64,000 nt of DNA from Alphaproteobacteria bacterium (GTDB lineage Bacteria; Pseudomonadota; Alphaproteobacteria; CAAGCB01; CAG-977): contig CAAGEP010000003.1 of the NCBI GenBank assembly GCA_900768875.1, forward strand, positions 124,001 through 188,000, in the 5' to 3' direction. Positions within the stretch are counted from its first letter, which is position 1. Each line of letters opens with the position of its first letter. The position numbers and the translations under genes are program-made. The notes under the pieces are model-generated. The model searched no databases. It saw only the letters and a list, made by a program, of their open reading frames with translations, and was not told where the DNA came from. Shown here piece after piece: positions 45,381 through 54,183 of the stretch.

Positions 45381-47327
45381 TTATCCCCCTTTCATGACGG
45401 ACGCGTACACCGCCAAAACGACGCAGGGCAGTGGATTGTCTTGAACGACGGCGACTTCGCATTCGTCCGACCACCCGCCGCCGAAATTGATTTTCTTGTC
45501 TCCGGTGAACAGCGGGACGGCGCGCGACATGGAATCGCCGGTGTTGCGGAACGTGATGTCGTCCGCGTCGGTTTCGCTTCGTCCGGCGCGGATGCAGACT
45601 GTCTTGTACAAACGCAGCATGATGTCGGAAATCTTTTTAACCTTTTTGTCCGCGTCCGCGCCCTGCATGTCGGGTTCGCGCACGATAACGGTTTTATAGG
45701 GGATTCCGACGCACGCTTTTTTTGCGGCGAATTGCAGGGAAACTTTGCCGTTTTTGACGATTCCGTTTGGCTCGATTGCGCCGTCGCCCAAAATGGCGAC
45801 CGTGCATCCCTCCAAATGCGATAATCCGTCCAGCTCGCTTTGCGCGGAATCGAACGAATAACTTTTACCGCAGTCGGTGAAAAAAGCCTCGTCCGCGGTT
45901 TCCGCGTCGTCCGTCAGCCCTTCTTCCATGACTTCCAGATACAAAACGGACGCGCCGTTGATGTTGCGGCGGACCAACAAATACAAATCGGTTTTTTCTT
46001 TCAGAAAATTCGGCACGGCGCAAACGCTTTCGACCTTACCGGAAACGTCGGCGGTAAACCACGCCACGACTTGATTGACGGGGGACAAAGTGCAGCCGAT
46101 TAAATCGCCGTCTTCTTTGCAGCACCACAAAACGGGCAGCTTTTTCTTGCAAAACGCCGTCGACTTGATTTTTCCGTTTGTGATTTGCGGATTGAATTTC
46201 GTGATGTCCGTGATTTGATATTTGTCGTAAACTGTCGAATAGGTCGAAAAATTGAACCCGCGGCGAAACGAATCCAGAAAAACCAAACCGTCCTCGACGA
46301 ATTCGGGACGGACGGGCGCGCTGCCGACGCTTGAAATCTTGTAGTATTTGACGTTTGACGGGGTCAAAGCCTCGCCCAGCGACGTCGACGAAATCGCGTA
46401 TTCGAATCCGTCCGTTCCGACGATTAAAACATCTTGCGGAAACGCCCAGCAGACTTCCGACCCCTGTTCGACCGCCAGCTTGACGGAAAAACCGTTGTCG
46501 GCGGAAACAATGCCCTTTTCGTCCGTTTTCTGAAAATTCAAATACGCGCCGGATTTGGAAAAATACAGCGCGCGATCTTTGACGCAAACCATGCGCTGCT
46601 GGTGAATGATCATGATTTCGGGGTATCCGCGCCCGCTTGAAAACGCGCCCAAGGACCATAGCTTTGTCGCGACTTTGTGGTATTCGCCCGCGCCGACGGT
46701 CGCCGCCGCCGTTTTCGCGTTCGTCACGGCGGTGATTTTCAAATCGACCGCTTTTGTCGTCGAATCGGCGACGGTGATTAAACGCACCCAGCGTCCGACG
46801 TCAGATTGCGAAAAAACGTCCGCGCTTGCCGCGATTGTTGCGCCGTCGAACGTCAGGGTGATGTCCGTTTCGTTTTCGTCCAAATAGGGACCGTTGACGA
46901 AAACAACGTCTTGCATTGAAAATTCGACGGTTCCGTCGGCTTTTGCCGAACGGACGATTTTTTTCGGCGGATGCGACGGATGCGCCAAATACATCGTGTC
47001 TTGAATCTGGTAATAGTAAACCCCGCCGATGTCGTCGGCGGAATAGGGCGACTGCAGGCTCTGAACTTTGACGCGGTTGAAATAAACGTCGCAGGCGGAC
47101 GGACGGAACACCAGCAAATAGGATTGCGCGGCGGAAAAAACGAACGGGATTAAACGCTTCGCGTCGGGAACGCTTGCGATGTACCGCGTTCCGCCCCGTC
47201 GCTGAACATAGCCCTGCGGCGCGGGAATCGCGTTCAGCAGTTTGCGGCACGACGCGGCGTATTCGTCGCGCCCGCGCATCAGCGGCGAAAAAACGCCGCC
47301 GTTGAAATTCTTGATGCCGACTTCCAT
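45381..47327 (-). CDS. Tail tubular protein B-like (nozzle)
   Basis: A 648-residue beta-rich protein. IKNFNGGVFSPLMRGRDEY and GYVQRRGGTRYI are typical openings of podovirus nozzle proteins (T7 gp12 slot). The start at 47327 overlaps the tubular A stop (TAATG) and follows AGCGAGG; a start 21 bases upstream is possible. Lies between the tubular A and gp14-like genes as expected. Confidence 0.8.
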   Translation of the reverse strand: MEVGIKNFNGGVFSPLMRGRDEYAASCRKLLNAIPAPQGYVQRRGGTRYIASVPDAKRLIPFVFSAAQSYLLVFRPSACDVYFNRVKVQSLQSPYSADDIGGVYYYQIQDTMYLAHPSHPPKKIVRSAKADGTVEFSMQDVVFVNGPYLDENETDITLTFDGATIAASADVFSQSDVGRWVRLITVADSTTKAVDLKITAVTNAKTAAATVGAGEYHKVATKLWSLGAFSSGRGYPEIMIIHQQRMVCVKDRALYFSKSGAYLNFQKTDEKGIVSADNGFSVKLAVEQGSEVCWAFPQDVLIVGTDGFEYAISSTSLGEALTPSNVKYYKISSVGSAPVRPEFVEDGLVFLDSFRRGFNFSTYSTVYDKYQITDITKFNPQITNGKIKSTAFCKKKLPVLWCCKEDGDLIGCTLSPVNQVVAWFTADVSGKVESVCAVPNFLKEKTDLYLLVRRNINGASVLYLEVMEEGLTDDAETADEAFFTDCGKSYSFDSAQSELDGLSHLEGCTVAILGDGAIEPNGIVKNGKVSLQFAAKKACVGIPYKTVIVREPDMQGADADKKVKKISDIMLRLYKTVCIRAGRSETDADDITFRNTGDSMSRAVPLFTGDKKINFGGGWSDECEVAVVQDNPLPCVVLAVYASVMKGG

Positions 47328-47881
47328 TAAAACCTCGCTTCCAGCCATCCTTTGACGGCGAATGTTTCGGGGGACGCCTCTTTTGCGCTCGCGCGCCGCG
47401 CTTCGGTCAGCACGGCTTCATATTCGCGGTCCAGCTGCGCTTTCAGAGCGGGCATACTGGTCAAACTCATGACCAGTTCGGCGGCAAGCTTCGTCGTGAA
47501 CGCCGAAACGAACAGACTGTCGAATTTTCTGGGATCTTCGACGCGCGAAATGCCGACAAAGTTGAACGCGGAAACATCTGCCAGAACGCAGTCGCCCTCG
47601 CGCGCGTATTCGATATTGTCTTCGACCCTCAAAATGCGCAGACAGTCGGACGGGATTTGAAACGCGTTCGCGAATCCGAACGGCGGCTTTTTTTTCAGCG
47701 CAGCCGCCGACCAGCGCTTCAGCGCGAACCGCCACGGATACGCGCGCAGAACGCAGTCGCGCACGGGGGCGAACATCAGGGCGCACATTTTGGCGGGGCG
47801 CGATTCTTCGGCGATGTCGCGGATGAAACTTTCCCCGACCTTGCTCAGCGCCATATTGCATAAATCGACTTGGGCGGGCAT
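47327..47881 (-). CDS. Tail tubular protein A-like
   Basis: A 184-residue protein with DLCNMALSKVGESFI and AYPWRFALKRW, the usual start of gp11-like adaptors that join portal to nozzle. Ribosome site AAAAGGACC. Just after a strong terminator that ends the head operon. Confidence 0.82.
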   Translation of the reverse strand: MPAQVDLCNMALSKVGESFIRDIAEESRPAKMCALMFAPVRDCVLRAYPWRFALKRWSAAALKKKPPFGFANAFQIPSDCLRILRVEDNIEYAREGDCVLADVSAFNFVGISRVEDPRKFDSLFVSAFTTKLAAELVMSLTSMPALKAQLDREYEAVLTEARRASAKEASPETFAVKGWLEARF

Positions 47882-47896
47882 GAAACGGTCCTTTTC

Positions 47897-47929
47897 AAAA
47901 AAATAAAGGGGGCGGATTTTTCCGCCCCC
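47897..47929 (-). terminator. Terminator between head and tail modules
   Basis: GGGGGCGGA / TCCGCCCCC stem with a T-rich tail on the minus strand, directly after the decoration-like gene. Confidence 0.85.
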
Positions 47930-47935
47930 TTGCGG

Positions 47936-48355
47936 TCAAACGCCCGCGGTGATGATGTCGACGATTAAAACGCCGCTGGCGGGCAAAGCCGCCGTGCCGA
48001 CCGTGGCGACGACCTCGACGCCGCCTTTGGGCGCGGGGTCTTTTTTCGCGGCGGCGGCGCCGAACGGCGTCGGCGTGTCGGCGTCGGTGAACACCGCGGC
48101 GGCGCGGTACAAATCGTCGTCGTCCGCCGTGCCGATTTTCAGCGTCGCCGTGCCCAGCGTCGCGCTTGCGGTCAAAAATCCGCAAACGAAGTATTCGCCT
48201 TCGCCGATGGCGCACAAACCGATTTGGTCGCCGCTTGCCTGTGCCGCCAAATCGACGGTCGCGCGGCGGCGGCGCAAACGCCCGTTGGCGACGCTTGCGA
48301 TGACATGGTTGCCCGCCAGTTCGGCGGTCATTTCGTTGGAATACGTTTTAGCCAT
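47936..48355 (-). CDS. Capsid-associated (decoration-like) protein
   Basis: A 139-residue beta-rich, Ala/Gly/Thr-rich protein placed next to the major capsid gene, like head-decoration proteins of other phages. No specific family seen. Ribosome site GAGGGAG. Confidence 0.55.
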   Translation of the reverse strand: MAKTYSNEMTAELAGNHVIASVANGRLRRRRATVDLAAQASGDQIGLCAIGEGEYFVCGFLTASATLGTATLKIGTADDDDLYRAAAVFTDADTPTPFGAAAAKKDPAPKGGVEVVATVGTAALPASGVLIVDIITAGV

Positions 48356-48367
48356 GGTTTAACTCCC

Positions 48368-49258
48368 TCATTCCTGACATTGAACTTCGACAACCAGCTC
48401 TTCCTGCATGCGCGCCGCGCCGATGGTCATTTCATAATAAACCTGCGTCGCGAAACATTTGTCGTCGCGCTCCGTGATTTTTCCGAACGGATCCTGCCCG
48501 ATGCCCAAACGGATGCCGTTTTTCTGGAACGCCAAGCATTTGCGGATTGTCTTCGTCGAATCCTTGAACGCAGGAACGATCAGCGAATTGTCGCCGCGCT
48601 TGCCGTTGACCTGAACGAACTTGAACCCCATGAATTCGGTGATTTCGCCGCGGATCAGCGCCTTGACGGACGCGTAGTCGGCGGACGTCATCTTTTCGGT
48701 TTTCAGCATGTCCTGCATCTGCTTCGCCGTCAAAACGATATAGCGGTCTTCGGCGGGACAGTCGCTTTCGTCCATCAGCCGCTTGGTTTCGCTCAGCTTG
48801 TCCAGCGACATGCCCGTCGAACCGTGGACGACTTTCTGACTGTCGGGCAGGGCGACGGGAATCGTCCCGTTTTCGCCAGTGTCCGCAGCGCCCAGCGCGC
48901 CGTCGATGATGACTTCGTCAATAGCGCGCCCCATAGCCCACGCGGCGGCTTGCGCGTATTCGCTGGCGGGGTCGGTCAGCATTTTGATTTTGTCATCGTT
49001 ATCGATTAAATCGGACCAGTTGTAGGTGTCCGTCGTCAGACGGCGGCGCGCGTGCGGCGTGTTCATCTGCGGCGTATCGGCGTGGCGGCTGGTTTTTTTG
49101 ACCGCGGCGACGCTTCCGATTTGGTCGAAAAACGCGGTTTTTCCGCGGATGGATTCAGACAGAACCAAACCCCTCAGTTTACTTCCTCTCTGCTGAACCA
49201 GCGCTTGAACGTTTGCGCTGTACTGTTCAACAAAGGACGTTGTGATTTGCGTGCTCAT
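48368..49258 (-). CDS. Major capsid protein
   Basis: A 296-residue HK97-fold-type coat protein (ITTSFVEQYSANVQALVQQRGSKL opening; DQIGSVAA and NWSDLIDNDDKI are common in phages of this group). It follows the scaffold gene and has a strong AAAGGAG site. Similar to BPP-1-type capsids. Confidence 0.82.
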   Translation of the reverse strand: MSTQITTSFVEQYSANVQALVQQRGSKLRGLVLSESIRGKTAFFDQIGSVAAVKKTSRHADTPQMNTPHARRRLTTDTYNWSDLIDNDDKIKMLTDPASEYAQAAAWAMGRAIDEVIIDGALGAADTGENGTIPVALPDSQKVVHGSTGMSLDKLSETKRLMDESDCPAEDRYIVLTAKQMQDMLKTEKMTSADYASVKALIRGEITEFMGFKFVQVNGKRGDNSLIVPAFKDSTKTIRKCLAFQKNGIRLGIGQDPFGKITERDDKCFATQVYYEMTIGAARMQEELVVEVQCQE

Positions 49259-49285
49259 AGTTTACTCCTTTTGTTTGAAACACAG

Positions 49286-50071
49286 TTAAATTTCGCCGTT
49301 TTTGCGCTGACGCAGGGCGAAAACCGCGTCGACGGCATGCTTGTGGCGCGGATTTGTCGCGTCGAAATACGCGGGGTCGTCCATCAGGGCGGCGATTTGC
49401 GCCTCGACGCCGGCGGTTGTCGGCTGCGCTTTCGACCCGATGGGCGCGCCCGCGGGTTCGATGTATTTGCCGCCCAGCGCCAGAACGCCTTTGATGACGG
49501 CTTTGCTGAAACCCGCGCCCATTTCGCGCAGCGCGTCGGTCATGCCGACGGAATCGCAGATTTGAACGAAATCGCGGATGCGGGAATCGAACGACGCGCC
49601 GAACTCCGCGCGCAGTTCCTGTTCGACTTTTGCGTGTTCGGCGTCCGTCTTGGCTTTTTCCGCGTCGAACTGCGTCTTGCTTTCCTGATAAAACGCGTCG
49701 CGGAACTTCGCCAGCTGCGCTTTCGTCAGGTTCGCGCCGAACGCGGCGCGTTTCAGAACGCCGTCCATTTCGTCGACCGCACCTTTGTCTTCTTCGGAAA
49801 CGTCGCCGAACGCGGTCAATTCGTATCCGTCCGCGCTTTCGGGCGTGCCCAGCTTTTTGAAAACGGCGGCGGTTTCCTCTTCCGTCTTGGGCAGCGCGAA
49901 CATGTCCGCGCCCGCCGCGCGCTTCAGCGCCAAATACTTGACCGCCAAATCGGACACGCCCGAAACGTCGGACAGGTCGGGGGCTTGACGGATGTCCTCG
50001 GCGATTCCTTCGCGCCAGTCGGGCAGGGCGGGTTCGGTCGTCTGCGGTTCCGTTGTGTTGTCATTTTCCAT
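49286..50071 (-). CDS. Capsid scaffolding protein
   Basis: A 261-residue acidic protein with helical middle (LAKFRDAFYQESKTQFDAEK) and TPESADGYEL, a motif common in scaffolds of this phage type. Comes between the Bbp19-like and capsid genes as expected. No protease domain seen. Confidence 0.75.
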   Translation of the reverse strand: MENDNTTEPQTTEPALPDWREGIAEDIRQAPDLSDVSGVSDLAVKYLALKRAAGADMFALPKTEEETAAVFKKLGTPESADGYELTAFGDVSEEDKGAVDEMDGVLKRAAFGANLTKAQLAKFRDAFYQESKTQFDAEKAKTDAEHAKVEQELRAEFGASFDSRIRDFVQICDSVGMTDALREMGAGFSKAVIKGVLALGGKYIEPAGAPIGSKAQPTTAGVEAQIAALMDDPAYFDATNPRHKHAVDAVFALRQRKNGEI

Positions 50072-50330
50072 TGTTGATTTCCTTTCGCAATAAATCGGTT
50101 AATTTCGCGTCGTCGTATTCCAGCATGCGGCAGATGTCCAAAACCGCCGCGCGCTTTCCCTCCCAAAAAGCCCAGTCGGTCGCGCTCTGCTTGGTTGTCG
50201 GGTAATATCCGGTCATGCCGCACTTGCCCGCCAAATCGGACAGAACGGCTTTGCCGTCGTCCGATTCGAAAACGGCGCGGTAGGATTGAACCAGCCGCGC
50301 CGTCCGCTTGATTTTCATTTTGTCAATCAT
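50061..50330 (-). CDS. Bbp19-like phage protein
   Basis: An 89-residue protein with VFESDDGKAVLSDL and WEGKRAAVLDIC, matching the small Bbp19-type protein found after portal genes in BPP-1-like phages. Start codon overlaps the portal stop. Function unknown. Confidence 0.65.
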   Translation of the reverse strand: MIDKMKIKRTARLVQSYRAVFESDDGKAVLSDLAGKCGMTGYYPTTKQSATDWAFWEGKRAAVLDICRMLEYDDAKLTDLLRKEINNGK

Positions 50331-51924
50331 TGTTCAGTCCCTCGTCCTGCGCCTTGACTTCGTTTTGCATGCCTTGCAGCTGCAGCGCGGTCGCAGCGTC
50401 CTGCGCGTTTTGCGCCTGCGCCTGCGCGGCTTGCCGTTCCGCTTTGATTTGCTCGACTTCCTCGTCGTCGCGCAAAACGTCCTCGACGCCGTAAATTTTG
50501 TGGATTTCGCGAATGCCTTTTTCGGCGTCGAACACGTCGGCGGAATCGGGGGCGATTTGCAGGAACGGCGCACTGGCGGCGAACGCCTGATTGTATCGGT
50601 CGGCTTTTTCGTACCGCATCGCTTTCGCCAGCGGGGACTGGTAAACGATGTCGATAGCCAGCCCTTCGGGCGGAATGTCGGCGGGCGGCGCGATGACGCC
50701 GTTTCTGATTAACAGGTTGAACGCGCGGGAAATGGTCGGGCTCAACAGCTCCGTCGTCAAACGTCCGTACACGGGACCCATCAGCCGCGCGGCTTCGCGC
50801 ACGCGTTCGACGATTTCCGTCGCGGTGCGGCGGTCGCCCGTCAAAAACGACAGCTGACCGTTCATAAACGCCAAACGCACGCGGGTGCGGATGTCTTCCA
50901 TCATTTCCTTGCCAAACGCGGGGGCTGCGCCGCTCGCCAGATATTGGGGACGCTCGCCGCGGTATTTGATGACGCCGCCCGGAACGGTCATCATCGGGGC
51001 GATTTCCTCGTCGTCCTGCACCAGAATCGGGGGACGGTTCGCCAGCTGGGCGGCGATGATGGTTTCTTTCATCATGGCTTGCAGCATCTTGATATCCGCC
51101 AAACAATCGATGGCGGGACCGCGCCCGTACAGTTCGCTGTTGCATTTCGACCAGCGCGCGACGGAATACGGCATTTCCTCGAAAAACTCTTCTTTCAGAA
51201 CCGTTTTGTTGCGGGTCAGAATGTATTCGGATTTGAACGGTTTCTGCCCGTCCTTGCCGGCGGCGGGATTGGGATAAACAGCTTGGATGATTTCGTGTTC
51301 GGTTGTTTTGCCGTTTTCGATATCGCGGCGCATGGCGTCGGTCAGCTTGTCCTTGCCGAACGCCTGTTCGATTTTGCGCGCGTCGAACGAAAAACGGCGG
51401 AAAACCGTATCGACCGCTCCGACGTCGTTTTCGTCAATGGTGATTTCTGCGATGCTTCGGCTCTGAAACAGCAGCGAGCCGCTTTTGGGATTCCATCCCG
51501 CGAACAGGGCGCAGGTGCCGATGACAGGCAAATCGGCGTAGCATTCGTTGATTGCGGCTTGAAAATTGGCTGCGGGTTCGTACAGAGCGGACCACAGGCG
51601 TTCTTCGGCGCGGCTCAGCCATTCTTTCAGCGACGCGGAAACGTTGCCGCGGAAAGCCAGCCCGAACCACTTGCCCGACGAATCGGTCATCATGCCGTTG
51701 ATGTCGGCGGCAAGCATGCGCGCGCAAACGGCGGCGGTCGTCTCGAACTGCCGATTTGTCCGCTTTGCGCCGTCCGTCTGAACGACCGTGAAATCCGCGC
51801 GGTTGGGAAACACCAGTTCTGCGACCTCTTGCCATAAATTTTCAAAATTCGCTCTGGCTGTTTTCAGGTGCTGGTATCTGGCGACGATTCCGTCAATCCG
51901 CGACTGCTCTGTACGAACTTCCAT
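50323..51924 (-). CDS. Portal (head-tail connector) protein
   Basis: A 533-residue portal of the podovirus head-tail connector family. WQEVAELVFPNRADF, ADINGMMTDSSGKWFGL and RTATEIVERVREAARLMGPVYGRL are hallmarks; the C-terminus is a Gln/Ala-rich helix. Overlaps the gene upstream at TGATG. It forms the ring through which the terminase threads DNA. Confidence 0.9.
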   Translation of the reverse strand: MEVRTEQSRIDGIVARYQHLKTARANFENLWQEVAELVFPNRADFTVVQTDGAKRTNRQFETTAAVCARMLAADINGMMTDSSGKWFGLAFRGNVSASLKEWLSRAEERLWSALYEPAANFQAAINECYADLPVIGTCALFAGWNPKSGSLLFQSRSIAEITIDENDVGAVDTVFRRFSFDARKIEQAFGKDKLTDAMRRDIENGKTTEHEIIQAVYPNPAAGKDGQKPFKSEYILTRNKTVLKEEFFEEMPYSVARWSKCNSELYGRGPAIDCLADIKMLQAMMKETIIAAQLANRPPILVQDDEEIAPMMTVPGGVIKYRGERPQYLASGAAPAFGKEMMEDIRTRVRLAFMNGQLSFLTGDRRTATEIVERVREAARLMGPVYGRLTTELLSPTISRAFNLLIRNGVIAPPADIPPEGLAIDIVYQSPLAKAMRYEKADRYNQAFAASAPFLQIAPDSADVFDAEKGIREIHKIYGVEDVLRDDEEVEQIKAERQAAQAQAQNAQDAATALQLQGMQNEVKAQDEGLNND

Positions 51925-52361
51925 CAGCGCACGACCTTCTTTTTGCGTCCGAACGCGCCCGTGATCGGATCGAACCCGCCCAGATTGGCGGAATCGAAAG
52001 CCCCGAACGCGCCTTCCTCTGTTGTAAAGTTGGTCTGCGACCCCGTGTTGTCCGCGATTTGCTGGCGGCGGGATTTCATGATTTGGTTGTAATAATCGGC
52101 GTCGGCGGCGTTTTTGGCGGCGGTTTCCTGCGCGGCGACGGCGGCTTTCTGCGCGGCTTCCTTTTCTTTGGCGACGTTTATGTGCGTCGCGGCATCGACC
52201 GCCGTCTTAAACGCTTGGGATCCCGGACTTAAATCATAAGCCTGTCCCACGGTTGTAAAAACGTGTCCCGTTCCCAAACTTTTATCCAAAAACTTGCCGA
52301 CGGAACTTCCGACGTTCGTAACTTTTCTGACCGCTTTACGCAGTTTTTTTCCCCAGCCCAT
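51924..52361 (-). CDS. Minor structural protein, unknown
   Basis: A 145-residue protein. Basic N-terminus (GWGKKLRKAVRKVTN), an Ala/Lys helical centre and a basic tail. The ATG at 52361 follows AGGAAAGGA and lies within the terminase stop region. Between terminase and portal, so probably a head protein. Confidence 0.55.
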   Translation of the reverse strand: MGWGKKLRKAVRKVTNVGSSVGKFLDKSLGTGHVFTTVGQAYDLSPGSQAFKTAVDAATHINVAKEKEAAQKAAVAAQETAAKNAADADYYNQIMKSRRQQIADNTGSQTNFTTEEGAFGAFDSANLGGFDPITGAFGRKKKVVR

Positions 52362-52374
52362 TTTTTGTCCTTTC

Positions 52375-53706
52375 CTAAAAAACACCCGCCGAACGGGGGT
52401 TCAGCGGGTCGTAATCGTAAATTCTTTCCATCCTGCGGCGGTTGGCGGCATAGGCTTCGTTTCGGTCCTCTTTTCGCCCCAGCGCCAAATAACGGAACGC
52501 GTCGGCGGCGTGGCTGGTCCAGTCGTGCAGGGGACGCGCCTTGAAATCGCCGCGGGTTTCGTCAAATTCTTTCTGATATTGGCGCAGAGCTTCCAACCCG
52601 CGCTTGCATTTTTGGGCGTCGAAATTGCAGCGGGGCAGCAGCATGCGCACGGCGGAAATGCCGTCTTCGACGCTGGCGCGCTTCAAAACGCGTCCGCGCA
52701 CGCCCAAACTTGCCAATAAATCCAAACGGCTCTTGCCGCTGGACAATTCGTGCACTTGAACATCGTGCGGAAAAATGTTGTCGTTTGTGTAGGTGTAGGG
52801 CTTTTCTTTCAAAACTTTGACGTAATGGTCCAGCCCGACGCCGTTGTTTTCGTAATAATCGATGACGTTCACGTCCGTTCCGCTGTTTTGATAAAACCAA
52901 ATCGCGGTCGAATCCCCGATGCCGAGGTCCCACGCCGTATAAACGGGCAGGGACGGAATATGCGACACCTTGCCGACGCGTCCCGACTGCTCCAGCTGGT
53001 TCAGCTGATTGGCGTAATAGCTGCCTTTGATTGCCGCGTCGAACGAACAGTAAAATTCCTGCTGAATCATGTCTTCGTCCATTCCGGCTTTGCGTTCGGC
53101 TTCGACGGCGTCCAAACCGATGGCGTTTGTGTCTTCGACGCTCAAACGCTGACAGAACCATTCGGGATTGTCTTTTGCGGCGTTGAACAGCTTTAAACCG
53201 TGATTGCGCCCGCGGGGAGTGTAAATGAATAACGCCCACCCGCCGTTTTCCGCCAAAATCGGACGAATGAAATCCCACGCGGCGGGATCGGCGATGGAAT
53301 ATTCGGAAAACACCACGCCGACGGGGTTTGAACCGACCAGGGCGTTGTAGTTGTCCGACCCGACGCATTGCCAAATGGAACCGTTGATAAGCTCGATTTT
53401 CATGTCTTGGTCGTTGGACTTGCGGCGTATTTCTTTGGGGAACGCCTGATCAATCATGCGCCGCCCCTGTTTGTCGATGGCGTCCCAAATCACCTTGCGC
53501 GCCTGCGTCTGCATCGGCAGCATGTGCCAGTATACGCCGACGCGGCTCATGGCGGCAACGGCGGTCCAGTTCAGGGACAGGCTGTCCTTGCCGCCGCGGC
53601 GGTGCCAAACGGCGACGGCGCGCTTCCCGCCTTTTTCCAAATAGGACCACAGCGCGCGCTGATACGGGCGCGGCGTCCACAAATGCGGCAAACGGATATT
53701 GACCAT
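52375..53706 (-). CDS. Terminase large subunit
   Basis: A 443-residue packaging motor. ATP-binding WHRRGGKDSLSL, acidic VGVVFSEYS, and nuclease WDLGIGDSTAIW and DAFRYL. The ATG at 53706 is chosen because GGAG precedes it and it aligns with the start of the chromosomal copy at 30322. First gene of the late operon under a good promoter. Confidence 0.9.
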   Translation of the reverse strand: MVNIRLPHLWTPRPYQRALWSYLEKGGKRAVAVWHRRGGKDSLSLNWTAVAAMSRVGVYWHMLPMQTQARKVIWDAIDKQGRRMIDQAFPKEIRRKSNDQDMKIELINGSIWQCVGSDNYNALVGSNPVGVVFSEYSIADPAAWDFIRPILAENGGWALFIYTPRGRNHGLKLFNAAKDNPEWFCQRLSVEDTNAIGLDAVEAERKAGMDEDMIQQEFYCSFDAAIKGSYYANQLNQLEQSGRVGKVSHIPSLPVYTAWDLGIGDSTAIWFYQNSGTDVNVIDYYENNGVGLDHYVKVLKEKPYTYTNDNIFPHDVQVHELSSGKSRLDLLASLGVRGRVLKRASVEDGISAVRMLLPRCNFDAQKCKRGLEALRQYQKEFDETRGDFKARPLHDWTSHAADAFRYLALGRKEDRNEAYAANRRRMERIYDYDPLNPRSAGVF

Positions 53707-53787
53707 AACGGCGCTCCAAAACAAAACGGCGCCGGGAACGAACCGACGCCGCAAGAAAATCCAAAAACTTATTTGAACATACTATGA

Positions 53788-53817
53788 ATCATAAATTACA
53801 CTGACCCCCTTTGTCAA
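53788..53817 (-). promoter_or_regulatory. Late promoter of the terminase operon
   Basis: TTGACA, an 18-base spacer and TATGAT on the minus strand, ~80 bases before the terminase start. Confidence 0.7.
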
Positions 53818-53820
53818 CAC

Positions 53821-53892
53821 AAAAAAACGCCCGCGGTTCACGACGCCGCGGGCTGAAAGGTAGGCGCTTAATGCGCACCCTGTATCTTTATG
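53821..53892 (-). ncRNA. Small RNA B-prime (orphan antitoxin-like RNA)
   Basis: Minus-strand promoter (TTGTAA at 53922-53927, 18 bases, TATAAT at 53898-53903) giving a ~70 nt RNA that ends at a perfect GCCCGCGG / CCGCGGGC hairpin with seven T. Promoter, start region and terminator resemble RNA C at 55.6 kb, and the -35 overlaps that of peptide B on the other strand. It has no copy of the peptide B start region, so it may belong to a lost peptide gene or act on peptide C. It includes CUACCUUUCAG, complementary to GAAAGG ribosome sites. Confidence 0.6.
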
Positions 53893-53920
53893 TCCTCATT
53901 ATAAGCGCAACATTTTTTCT

Positions 53921-53949
53921 TTTACAACGGAATTTTCCGCCGTTATATT
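53921..53949 (+). promoter_or_regulatory. Promoter of peptide B
   Basis: TTTACA, a 17-base spacer and TATATT; its -35 overlaps the -35 of small RNA B-prime on the other strand. Confidence 0.75.
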
Positions 53950-53986
53950 TTCCGCGTCCGCTTTGTCGGATTGAAAGGAGGTCAGA

Positions 53987-54058
53987 ATGAAACCGAATCT
54001 CCTCGAAGCGATAGCCTACGTTTTACTGGCAGTCGCGGTTTTATTGAAATCGAAATAG
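53987..54058 (+). CDS. Peptide B: 23-residue hydrophobic peptide, candidate type I toxin
   Basis: Begins MKPNLLEAIAYVLLAVAV and ends with Lys-Ser-Lys: a single membrane helix almost the same as peptide A (LLEAIAY, LLAVAVLLK). Ribosome site GAAAGGAGG at ideal distance. Followed by a hairpin ACCCCCGCA ... TGCGGGGGT shared with antisense RNA B. Placed between the late promoter and the BRO gene, opposite in strand to both. Confidence 0.75.
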   Translation: MKPNLLEAIAYVLLAVAVLLKSK

Positions 54059-54074
54059 GGATTCGATAAAACTC

Positions 54075-54106
54075 ACCCCCGCAAAGCTTTGGACGGCTGC
54101 GGGGGT
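54075..54106. terminator. Shared two-way terminator of peptide B and RNA B
   Basis: ACCCCCGCA / TGCGGGGGT stem with T-rich sequence on both strands. Confidence 0.75.
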
Positions 54107-54120
54107 GTTCTTTAAAAGTC

Positions 54121-54140
54121 GGTCGAACGAAACCAATCTC
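54121..54140 (+). repeat. Direct repeat of the peptide B initiation region
   Basis: GGTCGAACGAAACCAATCTC repeats 53980-54001, with 19 matching bases, one mismatch and two gaps. It supplies RNA B with complementarity to the peptide B start codon. Confidence 0.85.
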
Positions 54141-54183
54141 TATGGCTTCAATATAACGTTTTTCCGTTTCTTTGTCAACGGCT

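Larger units (their letters stand above)
54066..54144 (-). ncRNA. Antisense RNA B (predicted antitoxin RNA)
   Basis: Minus-strand promoter TTGACA (54173-54178), 17 bases and TATATT (54150-54155), starting a ~78 nt RNA that ends at the shared hairpin (54075-54106). Its first ~20 nt are complementary to the peptide B start region. No gene lies downstream of this promoter on the same strand before the terminator. Confidence 0.72.
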
